Source: Priapulus caudatus (taxonomy: Eukaryota; Priapulida; Priapulimorpha; Priapulimorphida; Priapulidae). From it: 34,507 bases of DNA. The position numbers and the translations under genes were made by a program. Shown piece after piece: positions 32,691 through 34,507 of this stretch; the stretch's first letter is position 1; each line of letters begins with the position of its first letter. The stretch lies in the NCBI RefSeq assembly GCF_000485595.1, contig NW_014577601.1, positions 172,538 through 207,044 on the forward strand, in the 5' to 3' direction. The notes under the pieces are model-generated. The model saw only the letters and a program-made list of their open reading frames with translations, did not search any database and had not been told where the DNA came from.

Positions 32691-33130
32691 CTGGAAATAT
32701 ATAATAAATATAATTATTTATTAATAATTAATGGTATAATTTAAAATTAATTATTAATACTAAATTAAATTATATTATATAACATAAAGAACATTTTATG
32801 ATGGTTTTATATCCGCACATATCTGCACATTACATTTATCGGGCGTGGAGGCCGCGTGATGGGTAACCACAATGAACAGCATTAGTAATAACGGGAATCG
32901 TAACTGGAAACCTTTCGAATTTGGCCCCTGTACCGCTGTAGACTTCGCACGCCCATATTTTGCTGCATATAAATAATTTATAATTTGTAATTTATAATTT
33001 ATAATATATAATTTGCATATAATATGCCATGTGCCATGTATATATGGCATAATATGCCATGTGCCATGTGCTTAATAATATGCCATGTGCCTATAGATAT
33101 GTACTGGTTATAACTATATCATAATATACT
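32691..33130. repeat. AT-rich low-complexity region with ATGCCATGTGCC repeats
   Basis: TAATTTATAATTTATAATA repeats are followed by three ATATGCCATGTGCC-type units (about 33022-33092). No gene. Confidence 0.65.
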
Positions 33131-33439
33131 ATCAATCACAACCCATTTGCCGTATATCGTAAATCTATATCTAACTTCTTAATTATTTCCCTTTTCCCCG
33201 ACCAACGCCAGATACTTTAACTATAATATGGCCTATTTCCACAGGGCCCGCAATGCGGTGGCTTGTTTTTTATTTGTAAATGTGGTACGCTGAATCCCGG
33301 ACGACATCAGCAATTATAATCAAGCCGCTGACTGACACCGAAGTACATCCTATTCTCTATGTGTTTATTATTGATATCCATATACTTTGTCTTCTGCACA
33401 TACACTCACGCAGTAATGACTGAATTCCACCATCCTACT

Positions 33440-34340
33440 CACTGTGTGCTCTTAATATACAAATAGTATCTACACCGTCCACGCGCATATACCTTCCTGA
33501 ATAGAACACCTCTACATCCCATTCTGACCCTCAATATCGCACGTTTAGCTTCCCACACACCTACCCCCCACCTGTATGCGTTTTCCTCAATTGTACCTCT
33601 CCATGCCTTCCTTTCTGTAAACCTCAAGGTCACACATTTAGCTGCCCACACACCTACTCCCACCATCATCCGGCATGTATCTTCATGAGCATATGACACC
33701 TCTAATGCACATTATAATTATCTCACATCTCAGGAATACACATTCAATTACTGCCCACACACCAAATCCCACCGCCCTGTGCGCGTGTTTTCTGCCTACT
33801 GCGCCATGATCACCACCTCCCACGCCATAACCCCGTGGCATTTAACTTCCTACATATATTAGCAAGAGCTAATAATATACCTCTAATAATACGGTATTAT
33901 TAGCTCTTAATATTGGTGATATTAGTGCCTTCACACGACCACACATTTAATTACTGCCCGCCCATGCCTATTTCCAGCCTTCTATATACTCTCGTACTTT
34001 TCCTCACTCGCCTTCACCTCCCACGCCATCACCCTCCCCCCCCACCCCCCTCAATCTTCATGCGCTTACCTGCCTACATATTAGCAAGAGCTAATAAACA
34101 CCTGATGTTAGTGATATGCTGTTGTGATGTTGATATATGATGTTACGATATGATGAGTGATATTAGTGATATTGCATTTATGCTTACGTATTATATAACA
34201 TGTCAGATTAGCATGTGGTTAACTGCCCACACACGCGTACCTCCGATAAGCTACTGCTCGTCATTTGATAACCCCTCATTCGTCATCGCCTAGCTGCCAC
34301 GCTAAAACCCCTCATCGCTACATATTTACCTGCCTACATG
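33440..34340. repeat. Degenerate satellite-like region
   Basis: Loosely repeated phrases recur roughly every 100-150 bp: CTGCCCACACACC with ACATTTAATTA or CATTTAGC in front, CACCTCCCACGCCAT, and TTAGCAAGAGCTAATAA (33859 and 34080). A clean hairpin AAGAGCTAATAATA/TATTATTAGCTCTT lies at 33864-33908. No gene recognised. Confidence 0.5.
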
Positions 34341-34469
34341 TTACGGATATTGGCGACCCCGACGTTGCCGGGCGACCTACACGCACAGGAGCGGCATTTG
34401 CTCGAATCTACCTGGGGTGAGGGACACACATAGTAAGGACCGCACAGAGCGAGAGAGAGAGGGACGAGA

Positions 34470-34507
<38 letters not shown>
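34470..34507. repeat. TA microsatellite at window end
   Basis: (AT)n run, cut by the window edge, after a GAGAGAGAGA tract. Confidence 0.95.

Overview
The window is nuclear DNA from an animal, most likely an invertebrate. It has spliced genes with GT-AG introns, GC-rich coding exons in AT-rich and microsatellite-rich non-coding DNA, several non-autonomous DNA transposons and a degenerate TTAGGG-type telomeric tract. An AP-4 sigma gene and a minor-spliceosome (U12-type) intron argue against lineages that lost these. A lophotrochozoan or another non-model invertebrate fits, but I cannot name a species.

Four protein-coding genes were reconstructed by following splice sites and family homology. 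(1) AP4S1 (+, 3024-6947): AP-4 adaptor sigma subunit, five coding exons, 145 aa, including a 12-nt microexon followed by a U12-type intron. (2) PIGB (+, 7103-8866): GPI mannosyltransferase 3, a single uninterrupted coding exon that starts 155 nt after the AP4S1 stop. (3) NVL (-, 25134 down to 11592): nuclear VCP-like double AAA ATPase of ribosome biogenesis, 23 coding exons, 943 aa, all joined in phase. (4) A SOCS4/5-type suppressor of cytokine signalling (+, 26384-27823): SH2 plus SOCS box, one coding exon, with a probable 5'UTR intron.

Layout: 1-2900 is GT-rich low-complexity DNA, then repeat-rich DNA with small foldback elements. 3024-8866 holds AP4S1 and PIGB head to tail. 8867-11590 is the convergent spacer; it contains degenerate tandem copies of the PIGB 3' end, a ~230-bp segmental duplication, and a 312-bp hAT-like MITE inserted in one copy of that duplication, with the empty site preserved in the other. 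11592-25134 is NVL, with minisatellites and transposons in its introns. 25135-25548 is a probable bidirectional NVL/SOCS promoter with a palindromic CRE. 26384-28104 is the SOCS gene with its poly(A) signal, followed by a small cluster of STAT-type sites. 28600-34507 shows no convincing gene and is dominated by tandem repeats: a 56-bp array, a CTG/CTA array, CT, TATATGC and TA microsatellites, and a degenerate satellite-like region.

The genes belong to separate housekeeping or signalling pathways: AP-4 vesicle sorting, GPI-anchor synthesis, 60S ribosome maturation and JAK/STAT feedback. Any functional link between them is only by position. The most interesting items are the microexon/U12 intron pair, the tight AP4S1-PIGB arrangement, the PIGB-derived tandem copies, and a foldback transposon family with matching 9-bp target duplications.
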